A stretch of 64,000 bases of DNA from Methylovirgula sp. 4M-Z18 (GTDB lineage: Bacteria > Pseudomonadota > Alphaproteobacteria > Rhizobiales > Beijerinckiaceae): assembly GCF_037890675.1 (NCBI RefSeq), contig NZ_CP149574.1:1860001-1924000 (forward strand), written 5' to 3'. Position numbers and translations under genes: made by a program. This document shows positions 35,768-43,908 of this stretch, piece after piece. The notes under the pieces are model-generated. The model saw only the letters and a program-made list of their open reading frames with translations, was not told the origin of the DNA and ran no database searches. Numbering within the stretch: the stretch's first letter is position 1; each line of letters begins with the position of its first letter.

Positions 35768-35806
35768 CGCGGCGCCGTCATTTCGACGGCGCCGCGTTTC
35801 GTTTTG
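35768..35806 (+). terminator. Strong rho-independent terminator after the PaoABC-like operon
   Basis: A perfect 12-base-pair stem (35768-35779 with 35785-35796, CGCGGCGCCGTC and its complement), a 5-base loop, then TTTCGTTTTG. It ends the oxidoreductase operon before the cobalamin riboswitch. Confidence 0.85.
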
Positions 35807-35935
35807 CGCTGACTCCTGACCATTTTACCGAGGCGGATCGGGATGACCGTAACGGACGTCGGCCTCATATCCGGCTTGAGATCGGCGTGTAAGCCTCTAT
35901 TGACCGCCGATATGGCCACTGTTACACGGGATTTG

Positions 35936-36152
35936 ACGGTTCCCTTCGGGGATCAAAAGGGAACACGGTGATGCCTCGCGCAGACTCCGTGGCTGCCCCC
36001 GCAACTGTCAGCGGATTGCCCGACATCCATGGTCGCATCTTGCGGCCTGGGCGCCTTCAAGCGGCGCCATGCCACTGCTAGCCGGCTTTAAACCGTCACG
36101 TGGGAAGGCAGATGAAAAGCTTTTGTCCGTGAGCCAGGAGACCTGCCGTCGC
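35936..36152 (+). ncRNA. Cobalamin riboswitch
   Basis: All main elements of the adenosylcobalamin aptamer are visible: GGTTCCCTTCGGGG and AAAGGGAACACGGTG (35938-35970), GGCTGCCCCCGCAACTGT (about 35991-36008), the GCCACTG turn (36071-36077), GGGAAGGCAG (about 36102-36111) and the B12 box GCCAGGAGACCTGCC (36133-36147). It precedes the ABC importer genes by about 190 bases, so cobalamin would repress them. A short hairpin (36161-36178) followed by five T residues comes right after, and may be the expression platform. Confidence 0.93.
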
Positions 36153-36215
36153 GATCCTTTTGCGCCGCAAACAGCGCACATTTTTGCCGGCGGGGATGCC
36201 GGGGCAGGAGATAAT

Positions 36216-36290
36216 ATGAAACAGGTTTTCTGCGCCGAGGGCGCAAATCGTTCTCCCAAGGCCGTTCTTCCCGTCAAGCGGATCGACTGA
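36216..36290 (+). CDS. Possible 24-residue leader peptide
   Basis: An ATG-started frame of 24 codons (MKQVFCAEGANRSPK...) with a good GCAGGAG ribosome-binding site six bases upstream, located between the cobalamin riboswitch and the binding-protein gene and ending 55 bases before it. It has one Cys and a basic C-terminus. No known family was recognised. It could be a translated leader that couples to downstream initiation, or simply a chance frame with a strong ribosome-binding site. Confidence 0.35.
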   Translation: MKQVFCAEGANRSPKAVLPVKRID

Positions 36291-36345
36291 TCGCGGGCGC
36301 ATCCCATGCGCCCATCTGCCTGTCTACTCTTGTTCGGGGAACGAA

Positions 36346-37383
36346 ATGTCCACAGCAACAACTCATAGCAAATCTTTTGCCGGCTGGGTCGTCGGCATGT
36401 GCCTCGCCGCCTCTTTCACACAAACGGCTTTTGCGCAGTCGACCAAATATCCGCTGACAATCACCAATTGCGGGCAATCCGTCACCTTCGACAAGGCGCC
36501 CAACAAGGTCGTCTCCATCGGCCAGGGCATGACTGAAGTGCTGTTCTCGCTCGGCCTTGCCGATAAAATCGTCGGCACTGCCGTATGGGTGGGACCGGTT
36601 CTGCCGCAATATGCCGACGCAAACGCCAAGATCACGCGCCTTGCCGACAACGACCCGAGTTTCGAGGCGGTGGTCGGACAGACTCCCGATCTGGTCGCCG
36701 CCGAGTTTGAATGGCACGTTGGGCCGCAAGGGGCGGTCGGCAAGCGCGAACAATTCAATGCGCTCGGCATCAATGCCTATGTGTCGCCCGCCGATTGCGT
36801 CGCGAAGGTGAACGGCAGCAATGGCGACGGCGTTCGCAAAGAGCTTTTCACGATGGATCTCGTCTATCAGGAGATCGGCGAGCTCGCGCAAATCTTCGAC
36901 GTGCAGGATCGCGGCGACAAACTCATTGCCAGCTTAAAGCAGCGCGAAGCCGCTGCGGTCGCGTCGGTTGGCGACGTCCCGAAGAACCTGCCGGTTGTAT
37001 TTTGGTTCTCCAGCAAGGAAGTACAGGGCGACGCCTATATCGCCGGCAAGAACAGCGCTCCCGCCTACATTCTGAAAACGGTTGGTGCCAAGAATGTGGT
37101 AACGACCGAAGACGAATGGCCGCTTGTCGGCTGGGAAACGATCGCGCAGGCGGATCCGGCCGTGATCGTCATCGCGACCATGAGCCGCCACCGCTACGCC
37201 GCTGACAATCCGGCGGTGAAGCTTGACTTTCTGAAGACAGATCCGGTGGTGAGCCAGTTGAGCGCGGTCAAGAACAGCCATATCGTTCTCATGGATGCGC
37301 AGGACATGAATCCGACCATTCGGACCATCGACGGTATTGAGATTCTCGCCAAGGCGCTCAAAGCCGCTGAGCCGCCAAAATGA
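36346..37383 (+). CDS. ABC transporter periplasmic binding protein (BtuF-like, corrinoid/metal-chelate type)
   Basis: A 345-residue cluster A-2 periplasmic binding protein. The N-terminal signal peptide has a hydrophobic segment (WVVGMCLAASFTQTAFAQ, cleavage near residue 30). The mature domain starts YPLTITNCGQSVTFDKAPNKVVSIGQGMTEVLFSLGL, as in FecB/BtuF/FepB proteins. The cobalamin riboswitch upstream makes a corrinoid, its precursor or cobalt-chelate the likely ligand. The protein is longer than E. coli BtuF (about 266 residues) and closer in size to iron-chelate binders, so the ligand assignment rests mainly on the riboswitch. Its stop overlaps the permease start (ATGA). Confidence 0.85.
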   Translation: MSTATTHSKSFAGWVVGMCLAASFTQTAFAQSTKYPLTITNCGQSVTFDKAPNKVVSIGQGMTEVLFSLGLADKIVGTAVWVGPVLPQYADANAKITRLADNDPSFEAVVGQTPDLVAAEFEWHVGPQGAVGKREQFNALGINAYVSPADCVAKVNGSNGDGVRKELFTMDLVYQEIGELAQIFDVQDRGDKLIASLKQREAAAVASVGDVPKNLPVVFWFSSKEVQGDAYIAGKNSAPAYILKTVGAKNVVTTEDEWPLVGWETIAQADPAVIVIATMSRHRYAADNPAVKLDFLKTDPVVSQLSAVKNSHIVLMDAQDMNPTIRTIDGIEILAKALKAAEPPK

Positions 37384-38429
37384 GCGTCATGCCCATGCCG
37401 CGCGTGACGGCGAACAGCAGAATTGGCCTCACAGGGCTTGTCCTTGTCGCTCTTCTCCTGCTCGCCCTCGTGATCGGCTTGGCCATTTCCATCGGCGACA
37501 TCACCATTCCCTTGGCGACGATCGCGCAATCGATCGCCAATCATGCCTTTGGCACGCATTTCACGTTGAACCGCATCCACGAGGGCGTGATTTGGGATTA
37601 TCGGCTGAGCAGAGCACTGGTGGCGGCAAGCGCCGGGGCGGCGCTGGCTTTATCCGGCGTTGTATTGCAGGCGCTTCTGCGCAATCCGCTCGCCGAGCCC
37701 TACGTGCTCGGCGTGTCGGCTGGTGCCTCGACGGGCGCCGTCGCCATCATGATCCTCGGATTTGGGTCCGGTCTCCTGACTTTGCCCGCCGGCGCTTTTC
37801 TGGGTGCCGTGCTGGCGTTTTTCCTGGTGTCGTTGCTGGCGGCCGGTGCGGGCGGCGGAGCCGAGCGCATTATTCTCTCGGGCGTTGCCGGCTCGCAATT
37901 GTTCAACGCCTTGACCTCTTACATCGTCACGACGTCGGCCAATGCCGAACAGGCGCGCGGCGTGATGTTCTGGCTGCTTGGCAGCCTGAGCGGCGTGCGA
38001 TGGCCCGACGTTTTTCTTGCCGCGCCGGTCGCTTGCGCAAGCTTCATCGTGGTGATGCTTTATGCCCGCACGTTGGACGCGTTTACCTTCGGCGCGGATG
38101 CCGCCGCGACGCTCGGCGTGCACGTGCAGCGCGTGCGGATCGTACTGCTCGGCCTTACGGCACTCATGACCGCGGCGATGGTCAGTATCGTCGGCTGTAT
38201 CGGGTTCATCGGCCTCGTCATCCCGCACGCCGCGCGCTTTTTGGTCGGCCCAGGCCATATGCGGCTGCTGCCTGTGTCCGCTTTGGTTGGGGCGATCTTC
38301 ATGGTCATTGCCGACATTCTTTCACGCATTCTCATTCCGCAACAAATCCTGCCGATCGGTGTCGTCACGGCGCTGTTCGGCGCGCCCGCTTTTGCCATCA
38401 TTCTCTACCGGGTGCGGAGGGCGCCATGA
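37380..38429 (+). CDS. FecCD family ABC permease (BtuC-like)
   Basis: A 349-residue permease with about ten membrane helices, the first at residues 15-37. Family motifs: DYRLSRALVAASAGAALALSGVVLQALLRNPLAEPYVLGVSAGAS (about residues 72-116), VGCIGFIGLVIPHAAR (about 271-286) in the ATPase-contact region and PIGVVTALFGAPAFAIIL near the end. Both ends overlap neighbouring genes by four bases, so importer subunits are translationally coupled. It would transport corrinoid or another metal chelate delivered by the preceding binding protein. Confidence 0.92.
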   Translation: MSVMPMPRVTANSRIGLTGLVLVALLLLALVIGLAISIGDITIPLATIAQSIANHAFGTHFTLNRIHEGVIWDYRLSRALVAASAGAALALSGVVLQALLRNPLAEPYVLGVSAGASTGAVAIMILGFGSGLLTLPAGAFLGAVLAFFLVSLLAAGAGGGAERIILSGVAGSQLFNALTSYIVTTSANAEQARGVMFWLLGSLSGVRWPDVFLAAPVACASFIVVMLYARTLDAFTFGADAAATLGVHVQRVRIVLLGLTALMTAAMVSIVGCIGFIGLVIPHAARFLVGPGHMRLLPVSALVGAIFMVIADILSRILIPQQILPIGVVTALFGAPAFAIILYRVRRAP

Positions 38430-39190
38430 GCATCGGCGTCGAGGACGTCTCCTGGGCGAGCGGCAAGACCTTGATCGTCGATGGCGTGACGTTGCACGCT
38501 CCGCCCGGCAAAATGCTAGGGCTGCTCGGGCCGAACGGATCGGGCAAATCGAGCCTGTTGCGTCTGATCTGCCGTTTGCGGCAGGTGAAGAGCGGAATTA
38601 TTACCCTGGGCGACACGGATATTCGCGCCATCACGCGTCACGACCTCGCGCGGCGCTTGGCGTTCGTCGAACAACAGTCGGCGACGGATGCCGATGTGAC
38701 GGTCCTGGAGGTCATCCGTTTGGGGCGCACGCCCCACCGCGGCCGGCTGGCGCCCTGGACGATGCGCGATGACACGTCGGTTCAGGAGGCGTTGAAATAT
38801 ACCGGTCTTGCCGACAAGGCGCATCAGCTTTGGCACACTTTGTCGGGCGGCGAGCGGCAGCGGGTCCAAATTGCCCGAGCCCTCGCGCAAACGCCGACCG
38901 AATTGCTCCTCGACGAGCCGACCAATCATCTCGACATCCGTCACCAGCTTGACCTTCTCCAATTGATCGCCGGCCTGCCGGTGACGAGCATCGTTGCCCT
39001 GCACGATCTCAACCTCGCTGCCATGTTTTGCGACAATCTCGCGGTTTTGCAGCACGGCAAAGTCGTGGCAGCGGGCACACCCGAAGCGGTGCTCACGCCG
39101 GAGCTCATCGCCGACGTGTTCGGCGTGAAGGTGCATGTGGAGCGCTCGAACCTGCACGGGCGCAGCCACGTTCAATATCTGTTGGACTGA
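38426..39190 (+). CDS. ABC transporter ATP-binding protein (BtuD/FecE-like)
   Basis: A 254-residue ATPase of the iron-chelate/cobalamin class. Walker A GPNGSGKSS (about residues 33-41), signature LSGGERQRVQIARAL (about 138-152), Walker B LLLDEPTNHLDI (about 160-171) and switch His in VALHDLNLAAMFCD are visible. The start ATG overlaps the permease stop (ATGA). The C-terminal ADVFGVKVHVER is the usual family tail. It is followed three bases later by the methyltransferase gene. Confidence 0.92.
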   Translation: MSIGVEDVSWASGKTLIVDGVTLHAPPGKMLGLLGPNGSGKSSLLRLICRLRQVKSGIITLGDTDIRAITRHDLARRLAFVEQQSATDADVTVLEVIRLGRTPHRGRLAPWTMRDDTSVQEALKYTGLADKAHQLWHTLSGGERQRVQIARALAQTPTELLLDEPTNHLDIRHQLDLLQLIAGLPVTSIVALHDLNLAAMFCDNLAVLQHGKVVAAGTPEAVLTPELIADVFGVKVHVERSNLHGRSHVQYLLD

Positions 39191-39192
39191 TC

Positions 39193-39972
39193 GTGACCGC
39201 AAACCATCATCTCAAAGAAGAGATCCGCGATTATTGGTCGAAACGTTCGGAGACCTTCGATCTCGCCTTCGGGCATCGTATTCCGCCCGGACCGGAATTC
39301 GACGCCTGGCAAAAGCCCATCCGCAATGTCCTCGGCCGCACGCCACGACGTTTTCTCGAGCTTGCTTGCGGGACGGGCGAAGTGACCCGCCTCATTCATG
39401 ATCTTGGTCACCACGTGACGGCGCTCGATTTTTCGGAGCACATGCTCGCGGTCGCACGGCGCAAGCATACCGGCAAGGCGCGCTTGCGATTTTTGCTGGC
39501 CGATGCGGAAAGGCCGATGGAGCCGCTCGGAAGCTATGACGCCATTGTCTGCCGCCACCTCGTTTGGACGTTGACGGAGCCCGAAAAGGCGTTTGCCGAA
39601 TGGCACGCTTTGCTCAAACCGGGCGGCAAGCTTCTGGTGTTCGATGGCGATTGGGCGACGCCGACGCGTCGCGGCGGGCTTGCGGCGCGGCTTATTGCGC
39701 TGCTCGATCGGTGGTACGGGCCAGACACCCATTACGATAGCGCGCTCGGCAGCCGGCACGCGCAAATCATGGCGAACCTGCCCTTTGGCAGCGGGCTGAC
39801 GCAAGAACGGTTGATGCCGTTGTTGCGTCAGGCGGGTTTCACGAATTTCACAATTCTTTCGCACGCGCCGATCGCCGCCGCGCAGCGGCGGAATGCCAAT
39901 TTGCGCGACAGGCTGCGGACTCTTGTTTATCGCCGCTTTATCCTGTGCGCCCAAAAGGCGGCGAACGTTTAG
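39193..39972 (+). CDS. Class I SAM-dependent methyltransferase
   Basis: A 259-residue methyltransferase with SAM-binding motif I LELACGTGEVTRL (about residues 55-67), DFSEHMLAVARRK (motif II) and the acidic motif post-II LADAERPMEPLGSYDAIVCRHLVWTL. No ATG fits; the GTG at 39193, three bases after the ATPase stop, is the best start. It belongs to the riboswitch-controlled operon, so a link to corrinoid or metal-chelate chemistry is expected. General small-molecule methyltransferase similarity alone does not reveal the acceptor. Its stop overlaps the convergent Lrp gene by a few bases. Confidence 0.85.
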   Translation: MTANHHLKEEIRDYWSKRSETFDLAFGHRIPPGPEFDAWQKPIRNVLGRTPRRFLELACGTGEVTRLIHDLGHHVTALDFSEHMLAVARRKHTGKARLRFLLADAERPMEPLGSYDAIVCRHLVWTLTEPEKAFAEWHALLKPGGKLLVFDGDWATPTRRGGLAARLIALLDRWYGPDTHYDSALGSRHAQIMANLPFGSGLTQERLMPLLRQAGFTNFTILSHAPIAAAQRRNANLRDRLRTLVYRRFILCAQKAANV

Positions 39973-40439
39973 CCGATCGGCAGGACTTCCGAGCGTTTGA
40001 CCTGGCCGAGGGCGAAGCTCGTTTCGATGGAGGCGACGCCATTGAGGCGTGTGAGCTTTTGTTTGAGAAACTGCTCGTAGGATTCAAGGTCGGCGGCGAC
40101 AATGCGCATCAGATAGTCGCGCTCGCCGGTCATGAGATAGCAGTCGACAACCTCCGGCCATTTCGCCACCGCCTGCGCGAAGCGGTCGAGATCTTCCTCG
40201 CGCTGGCGTTCGAGCTTGATCGAGGCGAAGGCGCTGATCGGTAGCCCCACTTTCTTCTGGTCCACGATCGCGCTGTAGCCCTTGATGATGCCCCCCTCTT
40301 CGAGCAGGCGTATCCGGCGGGCGCAGGGCGATGCCGACAACCCGACCTGATCGGCAAGTTCGTTGACGGTGATCTTGCCGTTGGCCTGCAGAGCCCGAAG
40401 GATCCTGATGTCGATGGCATCCAGTTCGACTTTTGGCAT
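39969..40439 (-). CDS. Lrp/AsnC family transcriptional regulator
   Basis: A 156-residue regulator: AsnC-type HTH at residues 5-60 (LDAIDIRILRALQANGKITVNELADQVGLSASPCARRIRLLEEGG) and a RAM ligand-binding domain with VVDCYLMTGERDYLMRIVAADLESYEQFL. Such proteins sense amino acids. It is divergent from the E1-like enzyme gene with a 122-base AT-rich spacer, the typical position of a pathway-specific Lrp activator. The closest described arrangement is the mdeR-mdeB pair of pseudomonads, where an Lrp protein controls an alpha-keto acid dehydrogenase E1-like gene. Confidence 0.92.
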   Translation of the reverse strand: MPKVELDAIDIRILRALQANGKITVNELADQVGLSASPCARRIRLLEEGGIIKGYSAIVDQKKVGLPISAFASIKLERQREEDLDRFAQAVAKWPEVVDCYLMTGERDYLMRIVAADLESYEQFLKQKLTRLNGVASIETSFALGQVKRSEVLPIG

Positions 40440-40561
40440 AAAGCACCCTTTGGTCGGACAAAATTGAAGAAAATCACCAATAATTGCATAAGGAAAATCT
40501 AAAAATAGTCAAAAATGGGACCGGCCTTCGTCTAAGACTATTTCCCATAAGGGAGTTGGAA

Positions 40562-42946
40562 ATGGCCGATGAGCGTTTGAAGAATCTGTCCGCATTGGAG
40601 CGCAAGGTTCTGTGGCTGGCGACCTGGATGATCCACAATGCCAATCACCTGCGGGAGCACGCTGACGGGTTAAAGGTCGGTGGTCACCAGGCGTCCTCGG
40701 CTTCGCTGTCGACCTTGATGACGGCGCTTTATTTTGCCGTTCTCCGCCCCGAGGACCGCGTTGCGGTCAAGCCGCATGCGAGCCCGAACTTCCATGCGAT
40801 CCAATATTTGCTCGGCAATCAGACGCTGGACAAATTGAAGAATTTCCGCGGCTACAAGGGCGCGCAATCCTATCCCTCGCGCACGAAAGACACGGACGAC
40901 GTGGACTTTTCCACAGGCTCGGTGGGCCTGGGCGTGGCGCAGACGCTCTTTTCCTCGCTTGTCCAGGATTACGTGCACGCCAAGGGCTGGGGCGAGGCGC
41001 GGCCCCAGGGCCGCATGGTGGCGCTCATCGGCGATGCCGAAATGGATGAAGGCAATATTTTCGAGGCGCTTCTCGAGGGATGGAAGCACGGGGTGCAACA
41101 CACCTGGTGGGTCGTCGATTACAATCGTCAAAGTCTCGATGCTGTCGTGCGCGAAGGCCTGTGGTCGCGGTTCGAGGCGATCTTCCGGAATTTCGGTTGG
41201 GACGTGGTCATCCTCAAATACGGCTCGCTGCAAAAGGCCGCCTTCGCCGAACCCGGCGGCGACAAGCTGCGCGCCTGGATCGATGCCTGCCCAAATCAGC
41301 TCTACTCGGCCTTAACGTTTCAGGGCGGAGCGGCATGGCGCAAAAGGTTGACGGACGATCTGGGCGATCAGGGGCCGGTGTCCCAGTTGCTGGAGCGGCG
41401 CAGCGACCGCGAGCTTGCGGAGCTGATGGCGAATTTGGGCGGCCATGATCTGCCGTCCATTCTGGAGGCCTTCGAGGAAGCGCGCGGACATACGCGGCCG
41501 ACCTGCTTCATCGCCTACACGATCAAGGGCTTCGGCTTGCCTCTGGCAGGCCATAAGGACAATCATGCCGGCCTGATGACACCGACCCAGGTCGAGTCGC
41601 TGCGCCGCGCGATGAATATCAGCGCGGGGCAGGAGTGGGAGGCCTTTTCCGGCCTTTCGGAGCAAGAGGCAACGCTGCGCGACTTCCTGGCCAAAGTGCC
41701 CTTCGCGCAGTCGGGGCGTCGGCGCTACACGTCGCCCAGCATTTCCGTTCCCGAGAGTCTTGCCTTCGGCTCCCAGCCGCAGATGTCGACGCAACAGGGC
41801 TTCGGTCTGCTGATGCATGAAATCGCCAAGGCGGACACGGCTTTTGCCCAACGCGTGGTGACGACATCGCCCGACGTGACGGTTTCCACCAATCTTGGCG
41901 CATGGGTCAATCGGCGCGGGCTCTTTGCGAAGGACAGTACCGCCGATCTGTTCAAGGCGGAACGCATTCCGTCCACCTACAACTGGACCTTCTCGCCGCA
42001 GGGGCAACATCTCGAGCTTGGCATCGCCGAGATGAATTTGTTCATCATGCTGTCGGCGCTCGGCCTGTCGCATTCGATCTTCGGCGAGCGGCTGCTCCCC
42101 GTCGGCACGCTCTACGATCCCTTCATCGAACGCGGGCTCGATGCGCTCAATTACGCTTGTTATCAGGACGCGCGTTTCATTCTCGTCGCGACGCCGTCCG
42201 GGATCACGCTTGCACCGGAAGGCGGCGCCCATCAGTCGATCGCGACACCGCTGATCGGTATGGCGCAGGATGGATTGGCGAGCTTTGAGCCGGCTTTCGT
42301 CGACGAATTGGCCGTGCTGCTGCGCTGGTCCTTCGAATATATCCAGCGCGCCGGCGATGCCGAGCCAGACGGCGCGACATGGCTGCGTGATGCGACCGGC
42401 GGTTCGGTGTATTTCCGGCTTTCGACCCGCAGCATCGAGCAACCGCAGCGCGAGATTTCGCAGGATCTCGCGCAGGACATGATCAACGGCGGCTATTGGA
42501 TGCGCAAGCCCGGCCCGAACGCCGAAGCGATTGTCGTCTACACCGGCGCACTCGCCCCGGAGGCCATCGAAGCCGTCGGTTTGATGGCCGAAGACCGGCG
42601 CGATATTGGCCTGCTGGCGATCACCTCGGCCGACCGGCTCAATGCCGGATGGACGGCGGCGCAACGCGCGCGGCGGGATGGGTTGCCCCACGCGCGCAGC
42701 CACGTCGAGCGGCTGCTTGCCGATATTCCCTCCCATTGCGGGATCGTCACCGTGATCGACGGCCATCCCGCGACGCTCGCGTGGCTGGGCTCGGTTCACG
42801 GCCATCGCACCCGGTCGTTGGGGGTGGAGCATTTCGGCCAAACGGGCAGTCTGGGCGATCTCTATCGGCATTATGGCGTCGATGCGCGCGGCATCGCCGC
42901 CGCCGTCGCTGAACTCACGCAAGGACGGCCGCTCAGGTATTTGTGA
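40562..42946 (+). CDS. Homodimeric pyruvate dehydrogenase E1-like (transketolase family) enzyme
   Basis: A 794-residue thiamine-diphosphate enzyme of the AceE/MdeB type. The ATG at 40562 follows AAGGGAG. The N-terminal half holds the ThDP motif GDAEMDEGN...VVDYNRQSLD (about residues 159-200), NANHLREHADGLKVGGHQASSAS matches the AceE start, and the second half has the pyrimidine-binding transketolase domain (QHLELGIAEMNLFIMLSALG) and a C-terminal regulatory domain. It is about 90 residues shorter than E. coli AceE, as is MdeB. No lipoyl E2 or E3 gene is adjacent. Oxidation of a 2-oxo acid such as 2-oxobutyrate or pyruvate is the inferred role. Confidence 0.85.
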   Translation: MADERLKNLSALERKVLWLATWMIHNANHLREHADGLKVGGHQASSASLSTLMTALYFAVLRPEDRVAVKPHASPNFHAIQYLLGNQTLDKLKNFRGYKGAQSYPSRTKDTDDVDFSTGSVGLGVAQTLFSSLVQDYVHAKGWGEARPQGRMVALIGDAEMDEGNIFEALLEGWKHGVQHTWWVVDYNRQSLDAVVREGLWSRFEAIFRNFGWDVVILKYGSLQKAAFAEPGGDKLRAWIDACPNQLYSALTFQGGAAWRKRLTDDLGDQGPVSQLLERRSDRELAELMANLGGHDLPSILEAFEEARGHTRPTCFIAYTIKGFGLPLAGHKDNHAGLMTPTQVESLRRAMNISAGQEWEAFSGLSEQEATLRDFLAKVPFAQSGRRRYTSPSISVPESLAFGSQPQMSTQQGFGLLMHEIAKADTAFAQRVVTTSPDVTVSTNLGAWVNRRGLFAKDSTADLFKAERIPSTYNWTFSPQGQHLELGIAEMNLFIMLSALGLSHSIFGERLLPVGTLYDPFIERGLDALNYACYQDARFILVATPSGITLAPEGGAHQSIATPLIGMAQDGLASFEPAFVDELAVLLRWSFEYIQRAGDAEPDGATWLRDATGGSVYFRLSTRSIEQPQREISQDLAQDMINGGYWMRKPGPNAEAIVVYTGALAPEAIEAVGLMAEDRRDIGLLAITSADRLNAGWTAAQRARRDGLPHARSHVERLLADIPSHCGIVTVIDGHPATLAWLGSVHGHRTRSLGVEHFGQTGSLGDLYRHYGVDARGIAAAVAELTQGRPLRYL

Positions 42947-43004
42947 GCGCGCCGTTCATCAACGACGCAAGGGGCCGTATGAAATTCGCTGTTGTGCTTG
43001 ACCG

Positions 43005-43026
43005 ATATATACATAGTTGCATATAT
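43005..43026. promoter_or_regulatory. Inverted repeat upstream of arsR-like gene
   Basis: ATATATACA-TAGT-TGCATATAT: 9-base arms with one mismatch, 8 bases before the ATG at 43035. Its AT-richness stands out in GC-rich DNA. The size and place suit autoregulation by the ArsR protein encoded directly after. Confidence 0.5.
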
Positions 43027-43034
43027 ATGTTGGC

Positions 43035-43373
43035 ATGCATATAAGTACGCTCCAGACTTTGTCCGATCCAAGCCGGCTGCAAATCGTCGAACTGCTGCAT
43101 GGCGGCGAACATGCGGTCAACGATTTGGTCGAGCGGATGGCCATTCATCAATCGGGCGTCTCGCGGCATCTGCGGATTCTGGAGGAGGCCGGCTTCGTGC
43201 GAATGCGCGCCGAAGGCGTGCGTCGGCTCTATTCGCTGCGGCCCGAACGTTTCCAGGAAATGGACGAATGGATCGCGGGCTATCGCGATTTGTGGACGGC
43301 CAGGCTCGACGCGTTTGGTGAGGCTTTGGCACGAAAACAGCAACAGCGCGCGCAAAAGCGCAGGAGGCGATGA
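43035..43373 (+). CDS. ArsR family transcriptional regulator
   Basis: A 112-residue winged-helix regulator: LSDPSRLQIVELLHGGEHAVNDLVERMAIHQSGVSRHLRILEEAGFVRMRAEGVRRLYSL is the complete ArsR HTH and wing (residues 7-66). No Cys metal-binding motif is present, so it is probably not a metal sensor. The ATG at 43035 is preferred to a TTG at 43017 that lies inside the operator-like repeat. Its stop overlaps the SRPBCC start; this ArsR-SRPBCC pairing is common and the two usually act on the same small-molecule response. Confidence 0.9.
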   Translation: MHISTLQTLSDPSRLQIVELLHGGEHAVNDLVERMAIHQSGVSRHLRILEEAGFVRMRAEGVRRLYSLRPERFQEMDEWIAGYRDLWTARLDAFGEALARKQQQRAQKRRRR

Positions 43374-43906
43374 TGACCGAGATGTATATGGGTGGGATGC
43401 CGTATTCGTCGGACAGCCATCTCACCTTCGAGCGAACCTATCGCGCAAGCGTGAAAGATATCTGGGAGCTCTGGACGACTAAATCCGGCATCGAATCGTG
43501 GTGGGGCCCAGGCGGCTTTGCCGTGACCGTGCACAAGCTCGATTTACGTCCTGGTGGGGAATTGCTTTACGTGATGACCGCCATTCATCCGCAGCAAATC
43601 GAGTTCATGCGCAAGGCGGGCATGCCGCTCACGACCGAAGCGCGTATGGTCTTCACCGAGATCGTGCCGCGCAAGCGCCTCGCCTATTATCACGTTGCCG
43701 ATTTCATTCCGGGGGTTGAACCTTACGACGTCGCGCATGTCGTCGAGTTGCATCCGTCTCCCGATGGGCTGGTCCGAATGGTTGTCACCATCGAAAAAAT
43801 GCACGATGACGAATGGACGAGGCGGGCTGCTGCCGGCTGGGAGAGCGAGCTGGCGAAGCTCGACGCGTTGCTGGCATCGCACCCGCGATTATCGAAGGAA
43901 CAATAA
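43370..43906 (+). CDS. SRPBCC (AHSA1/START-like) domain protein
   Basis: A 178-residue protein with an Aha1-C-terminal/START-like cup fold: LTFERTYRASVKDIWELWTTKSGIESWWGPGGFAVTVHKLDLRPGGEL (about residues 18-65) is the recognisable first half, and WTRRAAAGWESELAKLDALL the final helix. It overlaps the ArsR gene (ATGATGA) and precedes the RraA-like gene by 3 bases. Such proteins bind hydrophobic ligands; catalytic activity is not evident. Likely a ligand-binding partner in the ArsR-controlled response. Confidence 0.87.
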   Translation: MMTEMYMGGMPYSSDSHLTFERTYRASVKDIWELWTTKSGIESWWGPGGFAVTVHKLDLRPGGELLYVMTAIHPQQIEFMRKAGMPLTTEARMVFTEIVPRKRLAYYHVADFIPGVEPYDVAHVVELHPSPDGLVRMVVTIEKMHDDEWTRRAAAGWESELAKLDALLASHPRLSKEQ

Positions 43907-43908
43907 CG

